From Aureimonas fodinaquatilis (GTDB taxonomy: Bacteria > Pseudomonadota > Alphaproteobacteria > Rhizobiales > Rhizobiaceae): a DNA stretch of 64,000 bases. The stretch is taken from the NCBI RefSeq assembly GCF_008369445.1, contig NZ_VTWH01000002.1, forward strand, positions 1,126,988 through 1,190,987. The letters are read 5' to 3'. Below, in pieces: positions 7,563-15,965 of the stretch; the stretch's first letter is position 1, and the number at the start of each line of letters is the position of its first letter. Under the pieces are notes generated by a model. It searched no databases and was not told where the DNA came from. It worked only from the letters and a program-made list of their open reading frames with translations. Made by a program: the position numbers and the translations under genes.

Positions 7563-9446
7563 TCAGATATGCGGGGGTGGTGGGGCGCTGCTTCGTGCTG
7601 TTTGCAGCAGCATTTTTTCGCGCTGCAAGGCCATGTCCTGTTGAGCACGTGCCATATCAACTGCGTGCTTTTCCTGCCGCAGTTGCATGTCCTGCTGCCT
7701 TGCCTGAAGGTCTATCTGCGCTTTGGCAGCCTGCATCCGGGCCTGTTGGCCAGCCATTTCCTGTTCCTGGGATGGCGGTTGCGGCTGGTCCTGCGCCGGT
7801 TGCTGAAGCTGTTGCTGCTCAATCGCCTGGTTCAGAATGTCGATCAGATCGCGCGATCCCTTGAAGGGCCGCAGCAGCATTTTCATGGTTTCGGCCACAA
7901 ATTCCGGCGGAGCGAAACCGGCCTGCACCAAGGGAGCAAAGGTTTGCAGAATTCCGCCCACGGCCTGCACAAGCCGGGTTGCGGTTTCCTGTTCGCCGAA
8001 CTCATCGGCTGCAATGGTGCTGTCTGTTTCCACATCAACATGGCACATCAGCATGGCCTCGTTGCGCAGAAACGCCTCGACATCCTGCGTCAGCTCATAT
8101 CCGCTCATCATCGACAGGGTTTGTGCGGAGAATTTCGAGGCCATGATTTCGGCGGCAATTCGATTAACCTGCTGAATGGTGCCGTTCAACGCACGCCGCC
8201 GGTCGTCAATGCGCAAAGTGCCGAAATTGCCTTTGATCCGTTGTGCAGTGGCGGTTTCGCCTGCTACAGACGCCCCACGCAAGACATCAGAAATGCCGGT
8301 AACTTCATAAAGTGCCTGTTTGGATTGCTCTCGCGCGCCGTAGAGTGCCATGGCGGTCTGCGCCAGCATGTCCAGTGGTATCAACCAGATATTGCTGGCC
8401 AAAGCTTCCATTTCCACGGAGGCAACGGCAACCATCTTGCCATCCTCGCCATCCAGCGCATCGGCCAGTTCCTCGATTGATCCGTTAAAAAGGCCGCGTA
8501 TGCGCATGCGCTTCATAATCGCATCTATGCGCTCGGTCAGCCGGGCGACTTCCGCTGCAAGGTCGCGGTAAATCTCATATTCCGGCACCGGCACCATTGT
8601 GTTGCTGGTAGAAACAGATGTCAGCGGTTCGGCGCATGGAAAAAATCCCTGAAGCTGCAGGACATCTTCGTCACGCCGCAACAATTGCGAGCTGATGCCC
8701 GGCACAATCCAGTCAATCACACGGCCAGTCTTGTCCCAGCATTCCCAGACAATGGCCCTTGGCTCCGCAGACTTGCAAGTATTGCTCAGTTGCTCCGTAT
8801 CGGATGGAGAATGAACGAATGCTGCGCGCGACCATTCACCATCATCCAAAAGCCTGGCAATGTCTTCGCTGTCGCCAAACTCTTCCCGCATTTGCTGCCG
8901 GGTCAGATAATGGCGGAAAGCGCACCAGTTGACTTCTTTCCAACGGCGCGCCGGCTCACAGATAAAATCTTCCCAGAACACGTGATCGTATTCCAGCGTC
9001 TCCCAGACCTTCCGCACCTCTTTCAGTGGCACGCCGTCGGGGCCGGTGCTCAAGAGTTCCTGAACCACGGGCACCCACCTGACACGCAGCACTGCGCGCC
9101 CGGGCAGCAGCACATCCTGCACCATGCGCTTGACTTCACTGTCCAGCCCACCCGTCTCAAACGATGCATTCAACGCCGCCTGCAAAATTGCGGCCGCGCG
9201 GTCTGCCACCGGGTTTGCCCGGCTGAAGCGGCGGCGCACGTCCGCCCGTGGTGGCTGCTGATACATCGCAGGGGCCAGAATGGATGTATTGGCGTAAAGC
9301 ATGTTGAATCGCCCGCGCCCGCTGCCGCCATCGGCAGTTTTCTCGGCCCGGTAAATGTCGATCACCTCCCTGCCCTTGGTTCGCCAGTCTCTTTCCACCC
9401 GGCGCGCCTCTTCAATGCGGCCCGACCAATCCGTTGCGTTGCTCAA
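7563..9446 (-). CDS. Phage portal protein
   Basis: A 627-residue protein next to the large terminase, with a 4-base overlap. Portal features are the N-terminal helical segment with RFNMLYANTSILAPAMYQQ, the conserved MVQDVLLPGRAVLRVRW strand region (about residues 105-122), and a long C-terminal helix rich in Gln (about residues 540-620) that likely forms the barrel and coiled coil. Length is normal for portals of short-tailed phages. It forms the dodecameric DNA entry ring of the procapsid and docks the terminase. Confidence 0.9.
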   Translation of the reverse strand: MSNATDWSGRIEEARRVERDWRTKGREVIDIYRAEKTADGGSGRGRFNMLYANTSILAPAMYQQPPRADVRRRFSRANPVADRAAAILQAALNASFETGGLDSEVKRMVQDVLLPGRAVLRVRWVPVVQELLSTGPDGVPLKEVRKVWETLEYDHVFWEDFICEPARRWKEVNWCAFRHYLTRQQMREEFGDSEDIARLLDDGEWSRAAFVHSPSDTEQLSNTCKSAEPRAIVWECWDKTGRVIDWIVPGISSQLLRRDEDVLQLQGFFPCAEPLTSVSTSNTMVPVPEYEIYRDLAAEVARLTERIDAIMKRMRIRGLFNGSIEELADALDGEDGKMVAVASVEMEALASNIWLIPLDMLAQTAMALYGAREQSKQALYEVTGISDVLRGASVAGETATAQRIKGNFGTLRIDDRRRALNGTIQQVNRIAAEIMASKFSAQTLSMMSGYELTQDVEAFLRNEAMLMCHVDVETDSTIAADEFGEQETATRLVQAVGGILQTFAPLVQAGFAPPEFVAETMKMLLRPFKGSRDLIDILNQAIEQQQLQQPAQDQPQPPSQEQEMAGQQARMQAAKAQIDLQARQQDMQLRQEKHAVDMARAQQDMALQREKMLLQTARSSAPPPPHI

Positions 9447-10984
9447 AGTCGTGTTCCTGCTTTTCTGGGGGCAAATGCATTGCGTGCCGCAAACGCATTG
9501 CGCATTGTGTTTGCAGCCTGGCTGTCAGGTGCGCCGCGCATGCGGTCCAGCATCTGTGTTGTCTTGGTAATGGCATCAACCTGATCGTCATGGCGGCCAT
9601 TTGGAAAGACCATCAACTCGCTGATCAGGTCAGCCTGCCATTCGGTGCCACGGCGAAAGAACACTTTGCCGGAAGCCATCTGGCCCTGAAACGAGCGCGC
9701 CCGCGCCACTTTGTCGGTTGTCGATGCTTCCTGTCGGCGCTGAAAGAACACTTTGCGCTCTGCCATGCGGCGGCGAAGAAACGGGCCAATGGATTTGTTA
9801 ATCTGTCCGGCCTCTTCCGCCCAGCAGAGCGGATTGTGAAGCTCCACCAGATCCAGCAGCGGCTCAATCCATTTGTCCGGTTCACCTTTGCCGCGCCACA
9901 AATCGTGAATGTACAAATTACCGTCGCGGTCAATCGCCAGAACAACGTGAACGGTAAAGTCACCCTCGTCCGACACAGCGTAATCTGAACCGCCATAGAA
10001 ACGGCAACCCTGCGGAAGAGTGTCGTAATACTGCACCCACTCGCGCTGAAAAATGTCGCCATTATCGGGCGACGGTCGCTGCTGGAACAGGCTGGCCCAG
10101 GTTCGCGGGTTCTGCTCGAATTGTCGCCAGTGCTCACGGCCAAACCATTCCGGCCAGAGATACTCCCCCGGCTTCCGCCCCAGCGGGTCGTCGCCGCGCT
10201 CTGCCCTTGCCTGCAAACAGACCACGCGCCAGGTCTGACCATCGCGGCATTCGATTGCGCCGGATTGCCCGTCATAACCCTGCGGCAGAATCGCCCCGGC
10301 GAGGTCGTCCTCGTGCCAGCGCGTCTGGACAATGATCACCGATCCACCGGGAAGCAGCCGCGTCATCAGGTCATCCTGATAGGCGTCCATTGTCTTCTTG
10401 CGAACCGCCAGGCTTTCAGCGTCCTGCCGGCCTTTGACCGGATCGTCAATCAACACCAGATCGGCGCGATTGCCGGTGATGCCGGACAGAATACCCCCCG
10501 CCATGTATTCCGAACCATTTTTCAGTGCCCATTCATCCGCTGCCGCGCTTTCGCTGGAAAGCGCGGTGCCAAACGTGGTGCGGTAGGCGCTTTGCCGAAC
10601 TATTGCGCGGCAGCGACGCCCGAGTTTGCGCGCCAGATCACTCGCATAACTGGCGCCGATAACCCTGAAACCGGGCTTGCGCCCCATAACAAAGGGCGGT
10701 GTCAACACACTGACATAGGTGCTTTTGGCGCTACCGGGCGGCATGAATACCATCAGCCGGCCGTTTGGCGTGTCCACACAGGTCTGCACCTCCTGCATTA
10801 AAAGGCGGTGATGCGTGGCAATACCACTTTCAACCTCCAGAAACTCCTCGCAGTCCTCATCCTCATTTTCAGGCTTGCCGGGTATATCGACAGCCTTGGA
10901 AAAGCCGATCAGGCTTCGGCGTCCGCGCCTGCGGCGCAAGAGTTCCCGAGCAGCCTGAAACGGCATAATCGGCAGTGTCATCAT
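9443..10984 (-). CDS. Phage terminase large subunit
   Basis: A 513-residue packaging motor. The ATPase domain has a Walker A variant MPPGSAKST (residues 81-89) and Walker B LVLIDD (176-181). The C-terminal half has the nuclease-type strand with YGGSDYAVSDEGD, where the aspartates would bind metal. The start at 10984 (MMTLPIMPF) has GGAA upstream; an open frame extends 27 codons further but overlaps the start region of the cargo gene and lacks a signal. It overlaps the portal gene by 4 bases. It cuts and translocates phage DNA into procapsids. Confidence 0.93.
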   Translation of the reverse strand: MMTLPIMPFQAARELLRRRRGRRSLIGFSKAVDIPGKPENEDEDCEEFLEVESGIATHHRLLMQEVQTCVDTPNGRLMVFMPPGSAKSTYVSVLTPPFVMGRKPGFRVIGASYASDLARKLGRRCRAIVRQSAYRTTFGTALSSESAAADEWALKNGSEYMAGGILSGITGNRADLVLIDDPVKGRQDAESLAVRKKTMDAYQDDLMTRLLPGGSVIIVQTRWHEDDLAGAILPQGYDGQSGAIECRDGQTWRVVCLQARAERGDDPLGRKPGEYLWPEWFGREHWRQFEQNPRTWASLFQQRPSPDNGDIFQREWVQYYDTLPQGCRFYGGSDYAVSDEGDFTVHVVLAIDRDGNLYIHDLWRGKGEPDKWIEPLLDLVELHNPLCWAEEAGQINKSIGPFLRRRMAERKVFFQRRQEASTTDKVARARSFQGQMASGKVFFRRGTEWQADLISELMVFPNGRHDDQVDAITKTTQMLDRMRGAPDSQAANTMRNAFAARNAFAPRKAGTRL

Positions 10985-11076
10985 TCTGGAATTTCCGCAA
11001 AAACGCGTATGTGATGGAACGCTGGGCCCACATGGTGGCTTTAAGCGATTGGGCGCCAACAACACGGGAGGTCAAA

Positions 11077-11427
11077 ATGAAGACCTGCACAACCGCAGTT
11101 CTGGCCACTATTCTCGCCATTGGTCTTGGCGGCACCGCCACTGCAAAATGCCATGACGACCAGGCATCAATCTCCAAGGATGGCAGCATGGCCCCCTTGC
11201 AGACGCCAGACACCACACAGGCGCCACCGCAATCCGGGCAGGATGCGGCAGCCACAACTGGTGCCGAGTCCGGCAGCAACGCCATTGCCAAGGATGGCAG
11301 CACCATGCCTCTTGCGCCTGCTGGGCAGGACGGCAGTCAGGTGGCGACGTCACCTCAGGATGTTCAGTCTCAACAGGAAGGCGAGAAAACTGCCGCTGAA
11401 ATGGCAGATGAAGATTGCCCGGAATGA
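11077..11427 (+). CDS. Small exported protein, probable prophage cargo (moron)
   Basis: A 116-residue protein with a clear signal peptide (MKTCTTAVLATILAIGL, cleavage after TATA). ATG at 11077 has GGGAGG upstream. The mature part contains two copies of an 'I(S/A)KDGS' block followed by M-P-L, near residues 30-40 and 70-80, separated by low-complexity Gln/Ala/Gly sequence, and ends in TSPQDVQSQQEGEKTAAEM. Similar secreted repeat proteins occur in rhizobia. It is the only plus-strand gene in the prophage and lies between the two terminase genes, so it is probably expressed from the lysogen on its own promoter. Function unknown. Confidence 0.8.
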   Translation: MKTCTTAVLATILAIGLGGTATAKCHDDQASISKDGSMAPLQTPDTTQAPPQSGQDAAATTGAESGSNAIAKDGSTMPLAPAGQDGSQVATSPQDVQSQQEGEKTAAEMADEDCPE

Positions 11428-11434
11428 TCAACAA

Positions 11435-11492
11435 ACCAGCGAAACTTCAAGGTACGGCTCTTATCACGCGTGCTTCAAGCAGTTTCGCTGGT
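11435..11492. repeat. Perfect 12-bp inverted repeat
   Basis: ACCAGCGAAACT at 11435-11446 is matched exactly in inverse orientation at 11481-11492, with 34 bases between. The right arm overlaps the last codons of the small-terminase-like gene; the left arm follows the cargo gene stop by 7 bases. It could act as a weak terminator for either convergent gene, though no T-run follows. Confidence 0.6.
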
Positions 11493-11816
11493 GCCTTTTG
11501 CAAGCATAGGCCCACCTTGGGCAATGGCCACCAGTTCCTCATCCGACAGTTCGCCAAGGTTAACTGAACTCGGCAGTGGCTCAATGTCTGCGGCAGTTTG
11601 GCTTGCGGTCGAAGGTTTGCCATAGGCGCGATCTAGAATGGCATTTGCTGCGGAAATGCGGGCCGTTTCACTTCCCCCTTCACGCGCAATTTCCACAAGT
11701 GCCGCCAATGCGTCCTCGGCGTGTCCCTTTGCCATATCCGCCAGTTGCTGCCGGTCAGTTTTTGCGGTTCGCCGTTTCTGGCGTGCGCCCGTTCCGGTTT
11801 GTGTTTGACGGGCCAT
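11475..11816 (-). CDS. Terminase small subunit-like protein
   Basis: A 113-residue protein starting at MARQTQTGTGARQKRR (ATG at 11816, GGGGTG upstream). The basic N-terminus and the following helices, with ETARISAANAILDRAYGKP at about residues 50-70, are typical of a group of short phage proteins encoded just before the large terminase ('ARxxAAxxILDRAYGKP'). It likely recognises packaging sites. The N-terminal DNA-binding helix-turn-helix of classical TerS is not obvious, so the call rests on the AYGKP motif and position. Confidence 0.72.
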   Translation of the reverse strand: MARQTQTGTGARQKRRTAKTDRQQLADMAKGHAEDALAALVEIAREGGSETARISAANAILDRAYGKPSTASQTAADIEPLPSSVNLGELSDEELVAIAQGGPMLAKGTSETA

Positions 11817-11867
11817 TGTCACCCCGAACGCAAAAAGGCCGGCAATTGCCGACCCATCAAAATTCTT

Positions 11868-11910
11868 ACAGTTTTCCGACTGTAGGTAACGTCTACCCAA
11901 CATCCGTTAC
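11868..11910. promoter_or_regulatory. Two short inverted repeats before the prophage late genes
   Basis: ACAGT-N6-ACTGT spans 11868-11883, and GTAACG (11886-11891) is mirrored by CGTTAC (11905-11910). They lie 52-94 bases upstream of the small-terminase-like start, where a late promoter and its operator are expected. Regulator unknown. Confidence 0.4.
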
Positions 11911-11925
11911 GCTGTCAATCCTTAT

Positions 11926-11955
11926 TCTTTCATAAAATGAATTTAATCTTTCATA
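11926..11955. repeat. Direct repeat TCTTTCATA at the prophage-chromosome junction
   Basis: TCTTTCATA occurs at 11926-11934 and again at 11947-11955, 21 bases apart. The second copy covers the last codons of the YcgN-like gene. It lies exactly where the prophage must end, so it may be part of an attachment site, but the other end is outside the window. Confidence 0.35.
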
Positions 11956-12473
11956 GGATTCTCGCCCGGCCAATCCGCCAGGTGGTCCTCGTAATCGTCC
12001 GGCCCTATTCCAATCTCGCTCACCACCCGCCCACGCACGGAAATTCCGGCTTCGTGCACGGTTTCCCGGCTGCCGGAAACAAGGTGGTGCCACCAGTAAA
12101 GATCCTTGCCTTCGGCCACCAGCCGATAACCGCATGTTGGCGGCAACCACGAAATTTCGCGCACGCTGACGGGGGTCAGCGGCAGGCAGTCCGGCACTGT
12201 GGCCAGCCGGTTGGGATAGTCGCCGCAACGGCAGGTGTCGCAGTCCAGCAAACTGCACGCCACCGAGGTCCAGACAATCTCGCCCGTATCCCAGTCTTCC
12301 AGCTTGTTCAGGCAGCAGCGCCCACAGCCATCGCAGAGTGATTCCCATTCCGCTTCTGAAAAAGCCTCCAACGGCCGCCCTTTCCAGAACGGGCCGTTGC
12401 CGAAATCACGCACTGGAGGAATCAATGACGATTCCGCGACTTGTGGCTTGTTGTTTAACGTCAATTTGCACAC
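11943..12473 (-). CDS. YcgN/YkgJ-family cysteine cluster protein (UPF0260)
   Basis: A 176-residue protein with eight clustered cysteines: LCDGCGRCC (about residues 46-54), then [14 protein letters not shown] (about 93-105) and PDCLPL. This is the pattern of the YkgJ-type zinc- or iron-binding family, and the conserved WLPPTCGYR and WWHHLVSG segments match the UPF0260 (YcgN) branch. It is cytosolic, with no signal peptide. Function is unknown in most bacteria. The start is a GTG at 12473 with a weak ribosome site. It is the first chromosomal gene beyond the prophage. Confidence 0.85.
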   Translation of the reverse strand: MCKLTLNNKPQVAESSLIPPVRDFGNGPFWKGRPLEAFSEAEWESLCDGCGRCCLNKLEDWDTGEIVWTSVACSLLDCDTCRCGDYPNRLATVPDCLPLTPVSVREISWLPPTCGYRLVAEGKDLYWWHHLVSGSRETVHEAGISVRGRVVSEIGIGPDDYEDHLADWPGENPMKD

Positions 12474-12524
12474 CTAGAGTTAAGAAAGGCGTATGATAAC
12501 TGGGCAAAGTCAGTGCCCTAATGT

Positions 12525-14696
12525 GTGGTGGTCAGAAGCGTGCCAGAACAGTTCCCACCCAGGAAACCGAAGAGCCACAGGCTTACACCTCTTATTGAGG
12601 TTGACGCCTGGCTGGATACCAGCTTGTGGCGTTTTTTTCATGGCTTTTCTGCCATGTGGGAGCGTTTGACCATTTTTTTCCGCCGGTTTCGCGTGCGCGG
12701 CTTCAACCGCGCCATGGTGGAACTCGGCTGTGAAACCATGACATTGGGCCTCGCCGGGCTTTTCGTCCTGCTTGCTCTTGCCCAGCCGGCCATGCAGTTG
12801 ACCGCAGGGGGGCTGCCACAAAAAGGCGCTTACTCCGTTTTGTTTCTGGACAGGCATGGCAACGAAATCGGCCGCCGCGGAGAAGTACGGGCTGAACCTG
12901 TGCCGATTGAGGAAATTCCCGACCATTTTCTCAAAGCCGTGCTGGCAACCGAAGACCGCAGGTTTTTTGAGCATTGGGGCATAGATCTTGTCGGTCTGGC
13001 GCGCGCAATGAGCGAAAATGCGCGTGCCGGCAGTGTGGTGCAGGGTGGCTCGACGTTAACCCAGCAATTGGCAAAAAATTTGTTCCTGACCAATGAGCGC
13101 AGCTTTGATCGCAAGATCAAGGAAGCTTTCATTTCGCTCTGGTTGGAAGCCAACCTGACCAAGCACGAAATTCTGGCTATGTATCTGGACCGTGCCTATA
13201 TGGGCGGCGGCACATTTGGCGCGCCTGCGGCTGCCGAATTTTACTTCGGCAAGGATGTCCGGGACGTGACGCTTGCAGAGGCCGCCATGTTGGCCGGACT
13301 TTTCAAGGCACCTGCGGCTTATGCTCCGCACATCAACCTGCCTGCCGCCCGCGCACGAGCCAATGTGGTCCTGAAAGCCATGGTGGATTCCGGTCTGATG
13401 ACCGAGGGTCAGGTGGTGGCGGCACGGCTGCGTCCAGCCACTGCGGTAGACAGATCGACCATCACCTCGCCGGACTATTTTCTGGATTTTGCTTTTGATG
13501 AGGTGCGCCGCATCACCGCAGACATGAACATTCGCAATTTCACCGCACGCACCACGATTGATATGGGCCTGCAGAAAGTTGCGGATGACGCGGTGGATTA
13601 TCACCTCAAGCAGTTTGGCAAAACCTATGACGTGGAAGAAGGCGCCATGGTCGTGCTTGACCATGAAGGTGGCGTTCGGGCGCTGGTCGGTGGGCGCGAC
13701 TATGGCGTTTCGCAGTTCAACCGCGCAACGCGGGCGCTGCGCCAGCCCGGCTCTTCTTTCAAACCCTATATTTATGCCGCAGCCATGGAAGATGGCATGA
13801 AGCCGGAAGACATGGTGGTGGACAGCCCGGTCAGAATTGGCAACTGGTCTCCAGGCAATTACGGCAACTCGTTTGCAGGGCGCATGACGGTGGAAACCGC
13901 GCTGGCGCGGTCCATCAACACGGTTGCGGTCAAGCTGAGCCAAAAAGTCGGATCGGGGAATGTGGCAAAGCTTGCTCAGGAAATGGGCGTTGCGACACCC
14001 CTGCGCGGCGATAAAACCATCGCGCTTGGCACGAATGAAGTGACGGTCATGGATCAGGCAACGGCCTATGCAGTGTTTCCGGCCGGCGGCATGGATTCCC
14101 ACCGCCATGCAATATTGGAAATACGCAATCGCAGAGGCAACACCATCTGGAATGCTGCAACAGATTTGCCGGAAAGACGCCGCGTCCTGTCAGAACAGGC
14201 TGCCGGGTCCATGAACAAAATGCTGGTTCAGATTCCCGAGCGCGGAACAGCGCGGCGTGCGGCACTGACCATGACACGCGCCGCAGGCAAAACCGGCACC
14301 ACCCAGGCCTATCGTGACGCTTGGTTTGTGGGCTATACCGGCAATTTCACCGCAGCGGTCTGGTTCGGCAATGATGGCTACCAGCCAACAAAGCGGCTTA
14401 CTGGTGGTGTTCTGCCGGCAATGACATGGCAACGTTTTATGGAAGCGGCGCATCAGGGCATCGATCTCCTGCCAATCCCCGGCATTGAAAATCCGTTGCC
14501 GGATCCAGGCAGTGTGCCGGTGGCCAGCAACACTGACGGTGAGCAGCCGGTTGTGGTGCGCAGACCCGGCATCAACGCCGAGGCGCAAAAAGTGTTGGTA
14601 GACCTGTCCAAACGCCTGACAAATGCAGCGCCGATAGACACAAATCGTGTCGCCACGGTGCGGCAGCCCGGCACCCGGCCTGTCGAAACACACTGA
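12525..14696 (+). CDS. Bifunctional class A penicillin-binding protein (PBP1A type)
   Basis: A 723-residue cell-wall synthase. A cytosolic N-terminus is followed by a membrane segment near residues 72-90. The GT51 glycosyltransferase has EDRRFFEH (catalytic Glu143) and QGGSTLTQQLAKN (173-185). The transpeptidase has SSFK (Ser410/Lys413), SIN (463-465) and KTG (589-591), so both activities look intact. It polymerises lipid II and cross-links glycan strands in the periplasm. The start is uncertain: the frame begins with GTG codons at 12525 and 12528, and another GTG lies at 12540. It could be one of several PBP1 paralogues, so I give no symbol. Confidence 0.92.
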   Translation: MVVRSVPEQFPPRKPKSHRLTPLIEVDAWLDTSLWRFFHGFSAMWERLTIFFRRFRVRGFNRAMVELGCETMTLGLAGLFVLLALAQPAMQLTAGGLPQKGAYSVLFLDRHGNEIGRRGEVRAEPVPIEEIPDHFLKAVLATEDRRFFEHWGIDLVGLARAMSENARAGSVVQGGSTLTQQLAKNLFLTNERSFDRKIKEAFISLWLEANLTKHEILAMYLDRAYMGGGTFGAPAAAEFYFGKDVRDVTLAEAAMLAGLFKAPAAYAPHINLPAARARANVVLKAMVDSGLMTEGQVVAARLRPATAVDRSTITSPDYFLDFAFDEVRRITADMNIRNFTARTTIDMGLQKVADDAVDYHLKQFGKTYDVEEGAMVVLDHEGGVRALVGGRDYGVSQFNRATRALRQPGSSFKPYIYAAAMEDGMKPEDMVVDSPVRIGNWSPGNYGNSFAGRMTVETALARSINTVAVKLSQKVGSGNVAKLAQEMGVATPLRGDKTIALGTNEVTVMDQATAYAVFPAGGMDSHRHAILEIRNRRGNTIWNAATDLPERRRVLSEQAAGSMNKMLVQIPERGTARRAALTMTRAAGKTGTTQAYRDAWFVGYTGNFTAAVWFGNDGYQPTKRLTGGVLPAMTWQRFMEAAHQGIDLLPIPGIENPLPDPGSVPVASNTDGEQPVVVRRPGINAEAQKVLVDLSKRLTNAAPIDTNRVATVRQPGTRPVETH

Positions 14697-14707
14697 AGAG
14701 TCCGGAA

Positions 14708-15307
14708 ATGGCATTCATTCGCACAGTTTTGCTAAGCCTCGCTGCTCTGGCAATCGCATTTGCCGGCGGAGCCTGGTCTGCAAAAGCCATGCTGGACCAT
14801 TTTTCCGGTTCGGACATTTTGCGCGTGGGGCCATGGCAGGCAGACAGAATGGCCGGTTCGCCCAATGCCGATCCTTATTCGCGTGCCAGTTACGCGCGGC
14901 AAGGCAGTCTGGCACCAGGGCTGGGCGAAGGTGTCTCGTTTCGCGCGGCACTGGATTCTTCCGGGCAGGCGCTGCACACAAACTGCACCTATAGACTTAG
15001 CGGGCGCGTTCCGGCCGCTCGGTTGTACAGCCTTGCTGCGTTTTCGGTTGACGGCCAGATGCTTGTGGCTCAGCCTTCAAATCTTCCAGCCTATCTCCTG
15101 TCTTCCGGATTGGCGCGCAATGACGCCAACGAGGCACCCATTATCGTAAGCGCAACAGCTCAGCCGGGAAACTGGCTGGCCTTGGCAGGAAACAGGCCTT
15201 ACGTCCTTGCATTGACGCTGTACGACACACCTGTCACCACCTCCACCGGTGCAGCAGTTCCGGTTATGCCGTCAATCGAGCGCCTGGGATGCAAGCCAAA
15301 TGGGTAA
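14708..15307 (+). CDS. DUF1214-like exported protein
   Basis: A 199-residue protein with an N-terminal signal anchor (LSLAALAIAFAGGAWSA). The remainder has the DUF1214 layout, including GPWQA near residue 38, NCTYRLSG near 93 and a C-terminal ALTLYDTPV segment. In many rhizobia a DUF1214 gene is followed directly by a DUF1254 gene, as here: the next gene starts inside the last codons of this one. The pair is probably envelope-located. Enzymatic role unknown. Confidence 0.75.
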   Translation: MAFIRTVLLSLAALAIAFAGGAWSAKAMLDHFSGSDILRVGPWQADRMAGSPNADPYSRASYARQGSLAPGLGEGVSFRAALDSSGQALHTNCTYRLSGRVPAARLYSLAAFSVDGQMLVAQPSNLPAYLLSSGLARNDANEAPIIVSATAQPGNWLALAGNRPYVLALTLYDTPVTTSTGAAVPVMPSIERLGCKPNG

Positions 15308-15851
15308 AGTGCTGCTTGCAATTCTGATTGGCGTCGTGGGCGCGGGTATTGTCCATATTGCGGTCATCTTCGCCCTGCCCTCGCTGGCGCAGGACAACAA
15401 TTGGGGGCGCATCGCCCGGACGGCGGAAGTGTTCGAAAGCGCAACAATTGCGCCGGATACGCGCACCATGTTTCCCTTCTTTGATCCGGCGTTCGAGATT
15501 GCGGTGTGCCGCTTTGCGCTTGCAAGTGGTCCAGTGCGAATTACAGCGCAACCCAACAGTGCGTTCTGGTCCACCGCCATTTTCACCAGAGCGGGGGATA
15601 ATTCATACAGCATCAACCAACGCTCGGCACTTGATAACCAGTTGGATCTGGCGATCGGCTCTCAGGAACAATTGGACGAAGCCAGAATTGCCGGCTTTTT
15701 TGATGAAGCTTCCGCAATTCCTGTGCCGTTTAATGCCAGCGAAGGATATGTGATCCTGCGTTCAGTTGCAGAAGAGCCGAGCCTTGCAGAAAAGGCGCGC
15801 GATTTTGTTTCGACCTTGTCCTGTACGCCGCTGCAAAATCCCAACCTCTGA
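15300..15851 (+). CDS. DUF1254-like exported protein
   Basis: A 183-residue protein starting with ATG at 15300, overlapping the DUF1214-like gene by 8 bases. It has an N-terminal membrane segment (LLAILIGVVGAGIVHIAV) followed by a soluble domain with FFDPAFEIAVCRFAL and a C-terminal VILRSVAEEPSL. Size and coupling to a DUF1214 gene support the DUF1254 family. It is much shorter than the fused DUF1254/DUF1214 proteins of other bacteria, consistent with a split form. Function unknown. Confidence 0.7.
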   Translation: MGKVLLAILIGVVGAGIVHIAVIFALPSLAQDNNWGRIARTAEVFESATIAPDTRTMFPFFDPAFEIAVCRFALASGPVRITAQPNSAFWSTAIFTRAGDNSYSINQRSALDNQLDLAIGSQEQLDEARIAGFFDEASAIPVPFNASEGYVILRSVAEEPSLAEKARDFVSTLSCTPLQNPNL

Positions 15852-15859
15852 TCGCATGG

Positions 15860-15874
15860 TTAATGGATGATTAA
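15860..15874. promoter_or_regulatory. Perfect CtrA-type box (TTAA-N7-TTAA)
   Basis: TTAATGGATGATTAA matches the full CtrA consensus TTAA-N7-TTAA. It is 92 bases upstream of the unknown gene at 15966. An ATGGTTAA (reverse of the TTAACCAT half-site) overlaps its left arm at 15856-15863. Binding is not tested. Confidence 0.55.
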
Positions 15875-15965
15875 TACTTTTGGTCTAATTTTGGCGAACA
15901 GGCCAAACAAGGTGGCATTTCAACCTGACAGGCATTGACCACGCATCGGGGGCAATCATCTGGCT

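Larger units (their letters stand above)
1..11900 (-). mobile_element. Tailed-phage prophage, one end (partial)
   Basis: A continuous block of minus-strand genes has the order expected of a tailed-phage packaging and head module: small terminase-like, large terminase, portal, small linker, scaffold, capsid, adaptor-like proteins and large virion proteins. Genes abut or overlap by a few bases. The block continues past the left edge of the window, so only one end is seen. The right boundary must lie between the small-terminase-like gene (starts at 11816) and the chromosomal YcgN-like gene (ends at 11943). No integrase, lysis or repressor gene is visible here. The absence of tape-measure and tail-tube genes, and the large glycine/alanine-rich virion proteins, fit a short-tailed (podovirus-like) particle, but this is inference. 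Confidence 0.85.

Noticed and set aside
7248-8480. A 410-codon plus-strand frame over the portal gene
   Set aside because: Opposite-strand shadow of a strong minus-strand phage gene; rich in Arg, Leu and Cys with no family pattern.
13056-14108. A 350-codon minus-strand frame over the penicillin-binding protein gene
   Set aside because: The PBP motifs on the plus strand are intact and the reverse frame has no domain.
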